A stretch of DNA of 64,000 nucleotides from Streptomyces hygroscopicus (GTDB lineage Bacteria; Actinomycetota; Actinomycetes; Streptomycetales; Streptomycetaceae), in the NCBI GenBank assembly GCA_002021875.1, contig CP018627.1, positions 4,216,001 to 4,280,000 on the forward strand, written 5' to 3'. Numbering within the stretch: position 1 is the stretch's first letter; every line of letters begins with the position of its first letter. Below are positions 15,534 to 24,499 of the stretch, piece after piece. Made by a program: the position numbers and the translations under genes. A model generated the notes under the pieces. That model was not told the origin of the DNA. It saw only the letters and a list, made by a program, of their open reading frames with translations, and did no database searches.

Positions 15534-17738
15534 TCAGCGAGTGATCGTGGCCGCGTGCAGGCGCCCGTCACCACCGTCGAAGTAGGCCACCCCGTCCACG
15601 ACGGTCACGTTCGGTTCATGGTCATCCGCCAGGCGGACCTGTCCCGAGGAGTCGCCGCTGTCGGCACTCAGGAGTTCCAAGGCGCCGGCCTCGGTGCTGA
15701 CGTAGACCGTGCCGGCCGTGACGGTGGGCGGCGAGCTCACCCGTGGCATCCGGTACTTCCACCGCAAGGCGCCGGTCTTCGCGTTGACGGCGAACACCTG
15801 GCCGTCCCCCGCATCCCGTTCGGTGTTTCCGCTGATGTAGACGGCCCCGTCGACGACGACCGGGGGGCTCGAACCCAAGAAGTCGGAGAGATCGGTCCGG
15901 TACTTCCACAGCAGGTCGCCGTTGTCGGCGTCCCGGGCGGACAGGACGCCGTCGTCGCCGACGGTGTGGATGACACCGTCGGCGACGGTCAGCGACGTGA
16001 TCGCGCTGGGGAGGACGTCAGCGCTGATGTGCACCTTCCACACCTGCTTGCCGGTGTCGGCGTCAAGGGCATAGAGATGCGAGCCGCGTACGGTACGGGC
16101 CCCGTAGTAGACGACCCCGTCGTCATAGGCCAGCCCGGCGCCCCGGCCGAGCACATGGCTCCACTCCTTTTCACCGGTTGCGGCGTCCACCGCGTACAGG
16201 ATGCCGTCGCCGCCGAGTTTGCTGCTGGCGAAATAGGCGGTTCCGCCGACCACAACCGGGCCCGCGTCCACCCAGCCGTTGGGCTCGAACTCCCACCGAT
16301 GTCTTCCGGTGGCGGCGTCGAGGGCGTACACGCGGCTGCGGTCCTGGTCGAATCCGTCGTCGCGACTGCTGAAGTAGACCGCCCCTTCGGCGAAGACCGG
16401 TGAGCCTTCGTCGCCCATCGTCCGGCCGAATTCCCACACGCGGTCGCCGGTGTCGGCGTCCAGGGCGGACACGCCGCCGTCGTCCTCGCCGAAGTAGACC
16501 CGTCCGCCCTCGACCGACGGTGGCGATTTCGTGCCCTGCGAGTAGGACCACAGCTGCTTCAGTACTGGCGCGGGGAGCTGCTTCCCGGTCTGCTTCCCGC
16601 TCTGTTTCCCACTCTGCTCCCCGCCGGACCCATGGTCGGGGAGAAGCGTCACGGTGACCACGACCCCGAGGACCACGGCCACCGCGAGACCCGCCAGGAC
16701 CGGGCCCCGCGTGAACCAGCGCCTCCAGCGCCGCTCGCCGCCGGAGCCGGGCGCCTCCGGTGGGCCCGGCACGGGCGCCGTCGCGCGGACGGTGAGGGGC
16801 ACGTCCTCGACCGTGGCCTGTCCGGTGGGCGCGACCAACGGTTCGGCCTGCCTGCGGGTGATCTCGGTCGTCACCGGCTCGGGGAGCCAGCCGACTCTCG
16901 TGGACGAGCCGTCGGCCGCTTCGGCCTGCGCGGCCCGGCTCAGCTCTGCCACCAGGTCCGGCACCGTGGGCCGTTGGCCCGGGTCCTTGGCCAGGCACCG
17001 GGCCACGACGTCCGCCAGTCGGGGCGGCAGGCCGGTCAGGTCCGGTTCCTCATGGACCACCCGGTAGTTCAGGGCGTGGGCGGGGCCGCCGCCGAACGGG
17101 CCGGATCCGGTCGCCGCGTAAGCCAGGACGGCACCGAGGGCGAAGACGTCGCTCGCCGCGCCCACCGTGTCGCCCGCCAGTTGCTCGGGGGACATGAAAC
17201 CGGGCGTGCCGATCGTCGCCCCGGTCTCCGTGAGCTTGGTGGCCTCGGCCGCCAGGGAGATGCCGAAATCGATCAGCCGCGGGCCGTTTGCGGCCAGCAG
17301 TACGTTCGACGGCTTGAGATCGCGGTGCACCACATCGGCACCGTGTACGGCCTCCAGCGCCTCGGCCAGCGCGGCGCCCAGCGCCAGCACCGGGGGCTCC
17401 GGCCAGGCGCCGTGCGCGTCCACCGCCGCGTCCAGGGACATCCCCGGCACGTATTCGGTGGCCAGCCACGGAGGCATGGCCTCCGGTTCGGCGTCCACCA
17501 CAGCGGCGGTGAAGAACCCCGTCACCCGGCGGGCCGCCTTCACCTCGCGGTCAAACCGGCGACGGAAATCGGGATCCTCCGCGAGCTCGGGCCGTACCAC
17601 CTTCACCGCGACCGCGCGGCCACCCGGTGACCGGCCCAGATACACCCGCCCCATCCCGCCCCGGCCCAGCCGTGCGACGATCCGGTACCGCCCGACCCGC
17701 TCGGGGTCCCCCGCTTCCAGCGGCGCGAACTCCCCCAC
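15534..17738 (-). CDS. Membrane Ser/Thr protein kinase with C-terminal PQQ-like beta-propeller (copy 1)
   Basis: 734 residues. Kinase domain about 16-275: glycine loop LGRGGMGRVYLG, Lys46, catalytic loop HRDLKPSN (138-145), DFG (157-159), activation loop with LTETGATIGTPGFMSPEQ. A Pro/Thr-rich linker precedes one membrane helix near residue 350 (VLAGLAVAVVLGVVVTVTLL), then GEQSGKQSGKQTGKQ and an extracellular propeller of six to seven PQQ/YVTN-type blades (ALDADTGDRVWEF, AVDAATGEKEWSH, ALDADTGKQVWKV). This is the AfsK-like Streptomyces architecture: outside sensor, inside kinase. GTG 17738 is chosen because it matches copy 2's start and has AGGGGGAG upstream; GTG 17753 is the alternative. It begins 16 bp after copy 2's stop, so they are one operon. 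Confidence 0.92.
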   Translation of the reverse strand: MGEFAPLEAGDPERVGRYRIVARLGRGGMGRVYLGRSPGGRAVAVKVVRPELAEDPDFRRRFDREVKAARRVTGFFTAAVVDAEPEAMPPWLATEYVPGMSLDAAVDAHGAWPEPPVLALGAALAEALEAVHGADVVHRDLKPSNVLLAANGPRLIDFGISLAAEATKLTETGATIGTPGFMSPEQLAGDTVGAASDVFALGAVLAYAATGSGPFGGGPAHALNYRVVHEEPDLTGLPPRLADVVARCLAKDPGQRPTVPDLVAELSRAAQAEAADGSSTRVGWLPEPVTTEITRRQAEPLVAPTGQATVEDVPLTVRATAPVPGPPEAPGSGGERRWRRWFTRGPVLAGLAVAVVLGVVVTVTLLPDHGSGGEQSGKQSGKQTGKQLPAPVLKQLWSYSQGTKSPPSVEGGRVYFGEDDGGVSALDADTGDRVWEFGRTMGDEGSPVFAEGAVYFSSRDDGFDQDRSRVYALDAATGRHRWEFEPNGWVDAGPVVVGGTAYFASSKLGGDGILYAVDAATGEKEWSHVLGRGAGLAYDDGVVYYGARTVRGSHLYALDADTGKQVWKVHISADVLPSAITSLTVADGVIHTVGDDGVLSARDADNGDLLWKYRTDLSDFLGSSPPVVVDGAVYISGNTERDAGDGQVFAVNAKTGALRWKYRMPRVSSPPTVTAGTVYVSTEAGALELLSADSGDSSGQVRLADDHEPNVTVVDGVAYFDGGDGRLHAATITR

Positions 17739-17753
17739 TTCGCTCCCCCTCAC

Positions 17754-19943
17754 TCAATCCCGTGGCCGGGACGCGTGCAGACGCCCGGCATCCTCGTAGT
17801 AGAGCGTGCCGCCGACGACGGTCGGATTCTCCCCCGGCTCCCCTTTCCACAGTCGCTTGCCGGTGTCGGCGTCCAGGGCGTACAGCGCGCGGCTGCCGTC
17901 CTCGCCATCGGTGAACTGGACGGTACCGCCCGCGACGGACACCAACTCCACATCCGCCAGGCCCGGCTTGTGCCGCCACAGCGGCTTTCCGGTGTCCGCG
18001 GCGAAAGCGCACACATAGCCGTCGTTCTCGAAATAGACCACGCCGTCGGCGACTATCGGGTCACCCGCCCCGTTGGCCACGGCCGGATCCCACAACTTCC
18101 CGTCGAAGGCACGCTTCCACGCCTCCTGGCCGGAGTCGGAGTCGACCGCGTGCAGGGTGCCGTCCTTGGTGCCGACGTAGACGGTCCCGTCGGCGACGGC
18201 GGGTGAGGACGCGATGTCGCTACCGGCGTTGAACCGCCACAGGTCGTCGCCGGTCCTGGCGTCCACGGCGTACAGAGCGTCGCCTTCGGCACCCGAGACG
18301 GGGTAGACGACTCCATCGGCGACGGTCGCCCCTTGCCGCAGTGATCCGTCGTACTTCTTCTTCCAGATCACTTCGCCCGTATCGGATTTCAGCGCGGCCA
18401 GGAAGGCGCCGTAGGTCACATAGATGGTGTCACCGACCTTGGTGGGTGTCGCATGAACCCCACCGTCCTCGACCTTCCAGACTTCCTCACCGCTGTCGGC
18501 GTCCAGGGCGTACATATGGTCCTTGTCGCCGTAGAAGGCCATCCCGTCGGAGGCCCCCAGCAGAAAGAGCGTGGCTTCCGCGCGGTGCCGATGCCACAAC
18601 TCGTCGCCGGTGTCGGCGTCCAGCGCGTACAGGCTGTCTTCGCTGTTGTCGACGTAGACCGTGCCGTCCGCCACCGTGGACAGTTCCATTTGGCCGTCCA
18701 AGGCGTAGGACCACAGTTCCTTGCGCACCGGTTCCTTCCGCGTCGGCTCCTTCCGCGCCGATGCGCCGCTGGAGGCATCATCGCCCTGGCCGTCGCCGCC
18801 GGACAGACGACCGGAGAGGAGCGCCGTCGTGCAGACGAGGGCGAGGACTGCGATGACGACGAGCCCCGTCAGGACGCGGCCTCGGGTGAGCCTGCGCTTT
18901 CCGCCGCCGGGGGCGGAGTCGGACGGTGGGGGGTGGGCTCCCGAGGAGGCCGGGGGCGGTGCCGTGGCAACGGTGGTGGGAACGGCCACGACAGTGGTCT
19001 GTCCGCCGGACGTGGGCGAGGTCGTGGGCAAGGGGGTGGGCAGGGGCGTGGCCTGCGCGCGGGCGATCTCCTCGGCCACCGGCTCGGGCAGCCAGTCGGC
19101 CTCGGTGAAGAAGCCGTCGGCCCGCTCGATCCCCGACGCCCGGCCCAGTTCCTCCATCAGCCGTGGCATGGTGGGCCGTTGGCCAGGGTCCTTGGCCAGG
19201 CACCTGGCCACGACGTCCGCCACCACGGGCGGCAGGCCGGTCAGATCCGGCTCCGCATGGACCACCCGGTAGTTCAGAGCCTGGGCATTGCCGGTCCCGA
19301 ACGGTCGGGTTCCGGTCGCCATGTACGCCAGAACAGCGCCCAGGGCGAAGACGTCGCTCGCAGCCGAAACCCTGTCGTCCACCAGTTGCTCGGGCGAGAT
19401 GAAGCCGGGTGTCCCGATCACCGCACCGGTTTCGGTGAGCTTGGTGCTCTCGGCCGCCCGCGAGATACCGAAGTCGATCACGCGCGGGCCGTCCGCGGCC
19501 AACAGCACGTTCGAGGGCTTGAGATCGCGGTGTACCAGACCGGTGCCGTGGATGGCGTCCAACGCCTCGGCCAGCGCGGCGCCCAGCGCCAGCACCGAGG
19601 GCTCCGGCCAAGCCCCGTGCGCGTCCACCGCCGCGTCCAAGGACATCCCCGGCACGTATTCGGTGGCCAGCCACGCCGGGGTGCCCTCGGGGTCCGCGTC
19701 CACGACCGCGGCGGTGAAGATGCCGGTCACCTGGCGGGCCGCCGCCACCTCGCGCGCGAACCGGCGCCGGAATTCCGGATCGTCCGCCAGCGCGGACCGC
19801 ACCACCTTCACGGCGGCCGCGCGACCGCTCGGCAACAGGCCCAGATACACCTGGCCCATCCCGCCCCGGCCCAGCCGCCCGACGATCCGGTACCGCCCCA
19901 CCCGCTCGGGATCCCCCGCCCGCAACGCTGCGCACGCCGCCAT
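17754..19943 (-). CDS. Membrane Ser/Thr protein kinase with C-terminal PQQ-like beta-propeller (copy 2)
   Basis: 729 residues, paralogous to the downstream kinase. The kinase domain is nearly the same: LGRGGMGQVYLG, Lys46, VHRDLKPSN, VIDFGIS, LTETGAVIGTPGFISPEQ. Thr/Pro-rich linker (TPLPTPLPTTSPTSG), membrane helix VLTGLVVIAVLALVCTTALL near 365-385, and an extracellular seven-blade propeller (ALDADTGDELWHR, AVDARTGDDLWRF, AFAADTGKPLWRH). The kinase halves are much more alike than the propellers, which suggests duplication followed by sensor divergence. ATG 19943 is preceded by GGGGGAGCGAG. A frame extension upstream is not supported. Confidence 0.92.
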   Translation of the reverse strand: MAACAALRAGDPERVGRYRIVGRLGRGGMGQVYLGLLPSGRAAAVKVVRSALADDPEFRRRFAREVAAARQVTGIFTAAVVDADPEGTPAWLATEYVPGMSLDAAVDAHGAWPEPSVLALGAALAEALDAIHGTGLVHRDLKPSNVLLAADGPRVIDFGISRAAESTKLTETGAVIGTPGFISPEQLVDDRVSAASDVFALGAVLAYMATGTRPFGTGNAQALNYRVVHAEPDLTGLPPVVADVVARCLAKDPGQRPTMPRLMEELGRASGIERADGFFTEADWLPEPVAEEIARAQATPLPTPLPTTSPTSGGQTTVVAVPTTVATAPPPASSGAHPPPSDSAPGGGKRRLTRGRVLTGLVVIAVLALVCTTALLSGRLSGGDGQGDDASSGASARKEPTRKEPVRKELWSYALDGQMELSTVADGTVYVDNSEDSLYALDADTGDELWHRHRAEATLFLLGASDGMAFYGDKDHMYALDADSGEEVWKVEDGGVHATPTKVGDTIYVTYGAFLAALKSDTGEVIWKKKYDGSLRQGATVADGVVYPVSGAEGDALYAVDARTGDDLWRFNAGSDIASSPAVADGTVYVGTKDGTLHAVDSDSGQEAWKRAFDGKLWDPAVANGAGDPIVADGVVYFENDGYVCAFAADTGKPLWRHKPGLADVELVSVAGGTVQFTDGEDGSRALYALDADTGKRLWKGEPGENPTVVGGTLYYEDAGRLHASRPRD

Positions 19944-20211
19944 CTCGCTCCCCCGTTCTTCCGGCACTGACCTATGGTGCACCGCGGGGCCGTCAGCAGG
20001 CTGACGGCCCCTCATGAACGATGGTGGGCGAGCTGAGCGCTTGCGCTCGCGCTCGCGCTTGCGGTGAACTCTACGAACTCGGCCCACGCACGGTCGCGGC
20101 CTGTACCTCGTCTCGCAGCTCGCGGAGCGCTGGGTGGTCGGGCCCCGCCCCTGCGGCGGGCCCGGGAAGACCGTATGGGCCGAGATCGCGATCGAGACCG
20201 AACCGTCAGGC

Positions 20212-20787
20212 TCAGGCCCTGGCCCGCTCCAGCGCCCGCACGGCCAGCCGCCGCGCGATGCCGACCGCATCGGCGACCACCGACAGCCCGTTCAGCACCG
20301 TCGCGCCCTCGTGGAGCAGCAGCAGTTCGTCCGCCAGGTCGCCGGGGGCCGTCACGCCCGCCTCCTCGCACAGTTGCCGCAGATATCCGCGCAGCCATCG
20401 CTTCTGGTCGGCGATCACCTGCCGGGCCGGATGGGCGGCGTCCGGCAGTTCGGCCGCCGCGTTCACGAAACCGCAGCCGCGCGGGTTCTCTCGGGCCACC
20501 CACAGCGCGAGCGCGTCGAACGTGGCCAGGGCGCGATCCCCCGGGGGCGATTTCTCGACCTCGGCGGTGAGCCACGCCCGCCATCGCTCATCGCGCTCCC
20601 GCAGATACGCGGCGACCAGGGCCTCCTTGGAGCCGAAGCGGTCGTAGAGCGTCTTCTTCGTGACGCCGGAGCGCTTGGCGATCAGATCCACGCCGACCGC
20701 GTTGATCCCCTGCCCGTAGAACAGCTCGGCGGCGGCGTCGAGGATGCGGCGCGCGGCGGGGGTGAGCACTTCCGTAGGCGCTTCCAT
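20212..20787 (-). CDS. TetR/AcrR-family regulator divergent from an EamA transporter
   Basis: 191-residue repressor with an N-terminal HTH (RILDAAAELFYGQGINAVGV, SGVTKKTLYDRFGSKEAL) and a helical ligand domain containing ARENPRGCGFVNAAAELP, a feature of a common TetR subfamily. It is divergent from a DMT-superfamily transporter with a 52-bp inverted-repeat operator between the genes. It probably represses both and is released by a compound the transporter exports. Confidence 0.92.
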   Translation of the reverse strand: MEAPTEVLTPAARRILDAAAELFYGQGINAVGVDLIAKRSGVTKKTLYDRFGSKEALVAAYLRERDERWRAWLTAEVEKSPPGDRALATFDALALWVARENPRGCGFVNAAAELPDAAHPARQVIADQKRWLRGYLRQLCEEAGVTAPGDLADELLLLHEGATVLNGLSVVADAVGIARRLAVRALERARA

Positions 20788-20818
20788 GCCGTGATCACCT
20801 CCGGGTCGGGGTTGACGT

Positions 20819-20870
20819 GTATACCGATCTGTTTAGTCTAGTGGATGAGGGAGTAAACAGATCGGTATAC
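20819..20870. promoter_or_regulatory. Large inverted-repeat operator for TetR/EamA pair
   Basis: Perfect 17-bp arms GTATACCGATCTGTTTA (20819-20835) and its complement (20854-20870) with an 18-bp spacer. A -35-like TTGACG (20812-20817) abuts the left arm and TAGTCT (20834-20839) falls at -10 spacing, so a repressor bound here would block the transporter promoter. Each half could bind a dimer. Confidence 0.85.
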
Positions 20871-20904
20871 CCGGAACAGACCCCAACCAGAACGAGGACA
20901 TCCC

Positions 20905-21855
20905 ATGCCCGTCAGCGCCGCCGTCACCTCCATCGGCCTCGTCGTGATGTGGAGCTCCGGCTTCATCGGAGCCGAGCTCGGCACGAGGGAGGCACCCGCC
21001 GACACCCTGCTGATGTGGCGCTTCCTCGCGGCGGCGGCGATCTTGGGGGGCGCTTGGGCGCTGTTCAGGCGCCGCAGGCTGCGCCCACGCGCCCTGGCCG
21101 AGCAGGCGGCGATCGGGGCGCTCTCGCAGGGCGGCTATCTCGGCGGGATCGTCTGGGCGGTCGGGCTCGGCGTGCCGTCCGGCACCGCAGCGCTGATCGC
21201 CGCGTTGCAGCCGCTCGCGGCGGGCGCGCTGGCCGGGCGGCTGCTCGGGGAGACGGTCAGCCCGCGCCAGTGGGCGGGGCTGGCCATCGGGCTCGGCGGG
21301 GTCGCGCTCGTCGTCCAGGGCGATCTGTCGGCGGGCCCCACCACCGCCCCGGCCTGGGCGTACGGGCTGCCCTTCGCCGCCATGGCGGCGCTGCTGGCCG
21401 CGAGCTTCCTCGAACGCAGGGCGCGGGCGCCGCTCGCCCCCGTGGACGCCATACCGCTCCACTGCCTCGTCAGCGCCGTACTGTTCACCGGGGTCGCCCT
21501 CGCCGGAGGCCATGCCGCACCCCCGGCGGGCGGGGGCTTCTGGGCCGCGGTGGCGTGGACGGTGCTGCTCTCCACGGTCGGCGGCTACGGCTTCTACTGG
21601 CTGAGCCTGCGCCGTAACGGCGTCACCGGCACCAGCGCGCTGATCTACCTCACGCCCCCGACCACGCTGGTGTGGGCCTACGCGATGTTCGGGGACGCGC
21701 CCGGGTGGACCGCCCTCGCGGGCATGGCGGTGTGCGTGATCGGCGTGACGGCCGCCACCGTGCGCCGCCCGGTGCGCCGCCGCCCCGATCGGTCGGCGCG
21801 GCTCGCGGAGGAGCCAGTCCGTGATCGAGCGGTGCCGCGGGTCTCAGCCGAGTAG
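20905..21855 (+). CDS. EamA/DMT-superfamily transporter
   Basis: 316-residue, 10-helix drug/metabolite transporter built of two EamA repeats. It starts AVTSIGLVVMWSSGFIGAEL, the first-helix pattern of the family (WSSGFIG). Repeat 1 has AALIAALQPLAAGALAGRLL; repeat 2 has SALIYLTPPTTLVWAYAMFG, the matching P-P-hydrophobic motif. The hydrophilic Arg-rich tail (RRPVRRRPDRSAR) is cytoplasmic. Its promoter carries the TetR operator, so it is inducible and probably exports an amino acid, metabolite or drug. Confidence 0.9.
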   Translation: MPVSAAVTSIGLVVMWSSGFIGAELGTREAPADTLLMWRFLAAAAILGGAWALFRRRRLRPRALAEQAAIGALSQGGYLGGIVWAVGLGVPSGTAALIAALQPLAAGALAGRLLGETVSPRQWAGLAIGLGGVALVVQGDLSAGPTTAPAWAYGLPFAAMAALLAASFLERRARAPLAPVDAIPLHCLVSAVLFTGVALAGGHAAPPAGGGFWAAVAWTVLLSTVGGYGFYWLSLRRNGVTGTSALIYLTPPTTLVWAYAMFGDAPGWTALAGMAVCVIGVTAATVRRPVRRRPDRSARLAEEPVRDRAVPRVSAE

Positions 21856-22117
21856 ACCGAGTAGCTCGCGGGCGCGACGCGTCCGTACGCGGCTGTGGCG
21901 GCACCGCTCCGGTGGTCCCATATCGCCCTCTCGAACGCGCGGACCGGGGCGACCGGGGCGGGGCGACCAGGACCCGACCGCAGCGAGGCAGGCCACGGCC
22001 CGACCACGGCGGGGCAGCTCACGGGCGGCCTCACGGCCGACCGCGGCGGGGCAGGTCTTGACGGAAGTCAGACGCAGGTCAAGGAACCGTAAAGCGGGGA
22101 CGTTCGTTACCCCGGGC

Positions 22118-23344
22118 ATGACCGCTATGACACCCGGCTCGAACCTCACCCTCTCCGTCGCGCGCGTGGCGGTTGACGTCACCGCTCCGGTGCGGCTCGA
22201 CGTATCGGGCCTGCTGCTCACCGCCAACGGCAAGGTGCGCTCCGACGACGACTTCGTCTTCTACAACCAGCCCGCCGGACCCGGGGTGACCCATCGCGCC
22301 GGAGCGGCGGGCGCGGGGGACACCATCACCGTGGACACCGCCGCCGTCCCCGCCGACATCGAGAAGATCGTGGTGACCGCGAGCCTGGACGCGCCCGGGG
22401 CGACGTTCGCGGGCACCGAGCCGACCGCCACCGTGCGCGGCGCCGACGACGGTGCGGTGATCGCCACGTTCACCCCGCCGCGGCTGGGCAACGAGACCGC
22501 TCTGGTGACCGTGGAGGTCTACCGGCGCAATGGGGCGTGGAAGGTGCGCGCGGTCGGGCAGGGGTATGCCAACGGTCTGGCGGGCATCGCCACCGACTTC
22601 GGGGTGTCGGTCGAGGAGCCCGCCGCATCGGCCGCCCCCGCCGCCCAGGCGCCGGCCCCGCCGAGCGGCCCGCCCGCCGGTTTCCAGCCCCCGCCGCCCA
22701 TGCCGAGCGCCCCGCCGCCCGCCGCCCCGGCCGCGCCGCCCGCCGCCGCACCGGCCCCGGCCACCGGGAAGATCAACCTCGACAAGGGCCGCGTCAGCCT
22801 GCAGAAGAACCAGACGGTGTCCCTGGTCAAGGGCGGCCGCCCGTTGCTCAGCTCCGTGAAGATGGGCCTGGGCTGGGAGCCCGCCTTCCGCGGCAAGGAC
22901 ATCGACCTGGACGCGTCCGTGATCGCCTTCGGTGTCGACCGTAAGAAGATCGACGCCTGCTTCTTCGGCAAGCTGGCCATTCTCAACGGCGCCATTCAGC
23001 ACTCCGGCGACAACCTCACCGGTGAGGGCGGAGGCGACGACGAGTCCATCACCGTCCACCTCGGCGGCCTCCCGCCCGAGGTCACCGCCCTGGTCTTCAC
23101 GGTCAACTCCTTCACCGGCCAGAAGTTCACCGATGTGGCCAAGGCGTACTGCCGTCTGCTCGACGCCCAGTCCGGCGAGGAGCTGGTCCGCTTCGACCTC
23201 ACCCATGCCGAGTCGCGCACGGGCGTGATGATGGCGAAGCTGATCAAGCAGTTCTCGGGCGAGTGGGAGATGACCGCGATGGGTGAGTACGTGGACTCAC
23301 GCACCGTGCGCGGCATGGCCAAGCCCGCCGGCAAGGCCCTCTGA
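22118..23344 (+). CDS. TerD-family (tellurite-resistance/stress) protein with two TerD-like domains
   Basis: 408-residue cytoplasmic protein. The first, more divergent TerD-like domain (about 4-170) begins MTPGSNLTLSVARVAVDV and includes DDFVFYNQPAGPGVTH. A Pro/Ala-rich linker (about 172-222) joins it to a canonical C-terminal TerD domain: LVKGGRPLLSSVKMGLGWEP, DLDASVIAFG, SGDNLTGEGGGDDES. The acidic GDNLTGEGGGDDE loop is the calcium-binding site of TerD proteins. Streptomyces encode many TerD paralogues linked to stress and differentiation; the specific role is unknown. The 3' end overlaps the convergent oxidoreductase gene by 48 bp. Confidence 0.9.
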   Translation: MTAMTPGSNLTLSVARVAVDVTAPVRLDVSGLLLTANGKVRSDDDFVFYNQPAGPGVTHRAGAAGAGDTITVDTAAVPADIEKIVVTASLDAPGATFAGTEPTATVRGADDGAVIATFTPPRLGNETALVTVEVYRRNGAWKVRAVGQGYANGLAGIATDFGVSVEEPAASAAPAAQAPAPPSGPPAGFQPPPPMPSAPPPAAPAAPPAAAPAPATGKINLDKGRVSLQKNQTVSLVKGGRPLLSSVKMGLGWEPAFRGKDIDLDASVIAFGVDRKKIDACFFGKLAILNGAIQHSGDNLTGEGGGDDESITVHLGGLPPEVTALVFTVNSFTGQKFTDVAKAYCRLLDAQSGEELVRFDLTHAESRTGVMMAKLIKQFSGEWEMTAMGEYVDSRTVRGMAKPAGKAL

Positions 23345-24403
23345 CACGCGGCCGGGGCCGGAGCCGGGGACAGACCCGGAGTCGAGGTCGCCCGACAGTC
23401 CCGCCACGCGGGCCAGGCGTCGGTAGGAATCCAGCAGGGCCTCGCGGTCGTAGGTGCTCGTCGTGACCAGCACCTCGTCGGCGTCGCTGCGCTCGATCAG
23501 CTCGTCGAGCGCGGCGGCGACCTCGTCCTCCGTGCCGTACAACTGGCCGCGCAGGCCCCGCTCGTAGAAGCCGCGCTCCTTCTCGGTCATCTCCCGGGCC
23601 TCGATCTCCGAAGCGGGAGCCAGCGGCGGGAAGGCGCCGTGGGTGCGGGAGTAGGCCATCGCCCATGCCTCGGGGAGCAGCAGCCGACGGGCCTCCTGCG
23701 CCGTGCCGGCGACCGCGACATTGCCCGAGACGACGACGTACGGGGCGGAGGACCACGCCGAGGGGCGGAAGCCCGCGCGGTAGCGGTCGATCGCGCGCAG
23801 CATCTCGTCCCGGCCCCGCAGGTCGCCGATCACCAGGGACAGTCCGGCCCGCGCCGCCAGATCCGCGCCCGCGCCGGTGGCCAGGACGAAGACGGGCAGC
23901 CGCAGCCCCTCCGCCGGGTGGGCGTGGACCTGAGGGTAGGCGTCCTGCTCGCCGGTGAACCAGCCGAGCAGCTCGTCCAGTTGGGCGCCGAAGTCCTGCG
24001 CGGCGTCCTTCTCGGTGCCCAGGGCGCGGCGGATGCCGTCGGTGAAGCCGACGGAGCGGCCCAGGCCCATGTCGATCCGGCCCGGGAAGAGGGATTCGAG
24101 CACCCCGAACTGCTCCGCCACGACGAGCGGGCGGTGGTTCGGCAGCATCACCCCGCCCGTGCCCACCCGGATGCGGACCGTCGCCGCCGCGACGGCGGAC
24201 GCCAGCACCGTGGGCGCCGAACCGGCGACGCCGGGCACGCTGTGGTGCTCGGAGACCCAGAAGCGGTGGTAGCCGAGGGCCTCGGCCTGCTGGGCGAACC
24301 GTACGGTGTCGCGCAGCGCCTGCGACCGCTCCCGGCCCTGGCGGGTGCGGGAGCGGTCCAGGATGGAGAAGGGGGTGGTGCGCAGACGTGAGGTCACCCT
24401 CAC
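23297..24403 (-). CDS. LLM-class (luciferase-like) flavin oxidoreductase
   Basis: 368-residue FMN-dependent TIM-barrel enzyme of the bacterial-luciferase family. Typical features: AQQAEALGYHRFWVSEHHSV near residue 40, VGTGGVMLPNHRPLVVAEQF, DMGLGRSVGFTDG, and the C-terminal GTEDEVAAALDELIERSDAD EVLVTT pattern. These genes are usually single, with unknown substrates; no cofactor partner is nearby. The low-complexity C-terminal ~25 residues overlap the TerD gene's end. Confidence 0.9.
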   Translation of the reverse strand: MRVTSRLRTTPFSILDRSRTRQGRERSQALRDTVRFAQQAEALGYHRFWVSEHHSVPGVAGSAPTVLASAVAAATVRIRVGTGGVMLPNHRPLVVAEQFGVLESLFPGRIDMGLGRSVGFTDGIRRALGTEKDAAQDFGAQLDELLGWFTGEQDAYPQVHAHPAEGLRLPVFVLATGAGADLAARAGLSLVIGDLRGRDEMLRAIDRYRAGFRPSAWSSAPYVVVSGNVAVAGTAQEARRLLLPEAWAMAYSRTHGAFPPLAPASEIEAREMTEKERGFYERGLRGQLYGTEDEVAAALDELIERSDADEVLVTTSTYDREALLDSYRRLARVAGLSGDLDSGSVPGSGPGRVSEGLAGGLGHAAHGA

Positions 24404-24499
24404 GTCAACGCATCCCCCGGCCGGGAGGATTCCCCCGGGCCTTGCGGCCGTCCGGCCTTTCGCCTTCGGCCTTCGGCCTTACGGCCTGATCGGCGTGCG

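Noticed and set aside
22118..24403. A functional tellurite-resistance (ter) gene cluster
   Set aside because: Only one TerD-family gene is present, with no terA/terB/terC/terZ neighbours.
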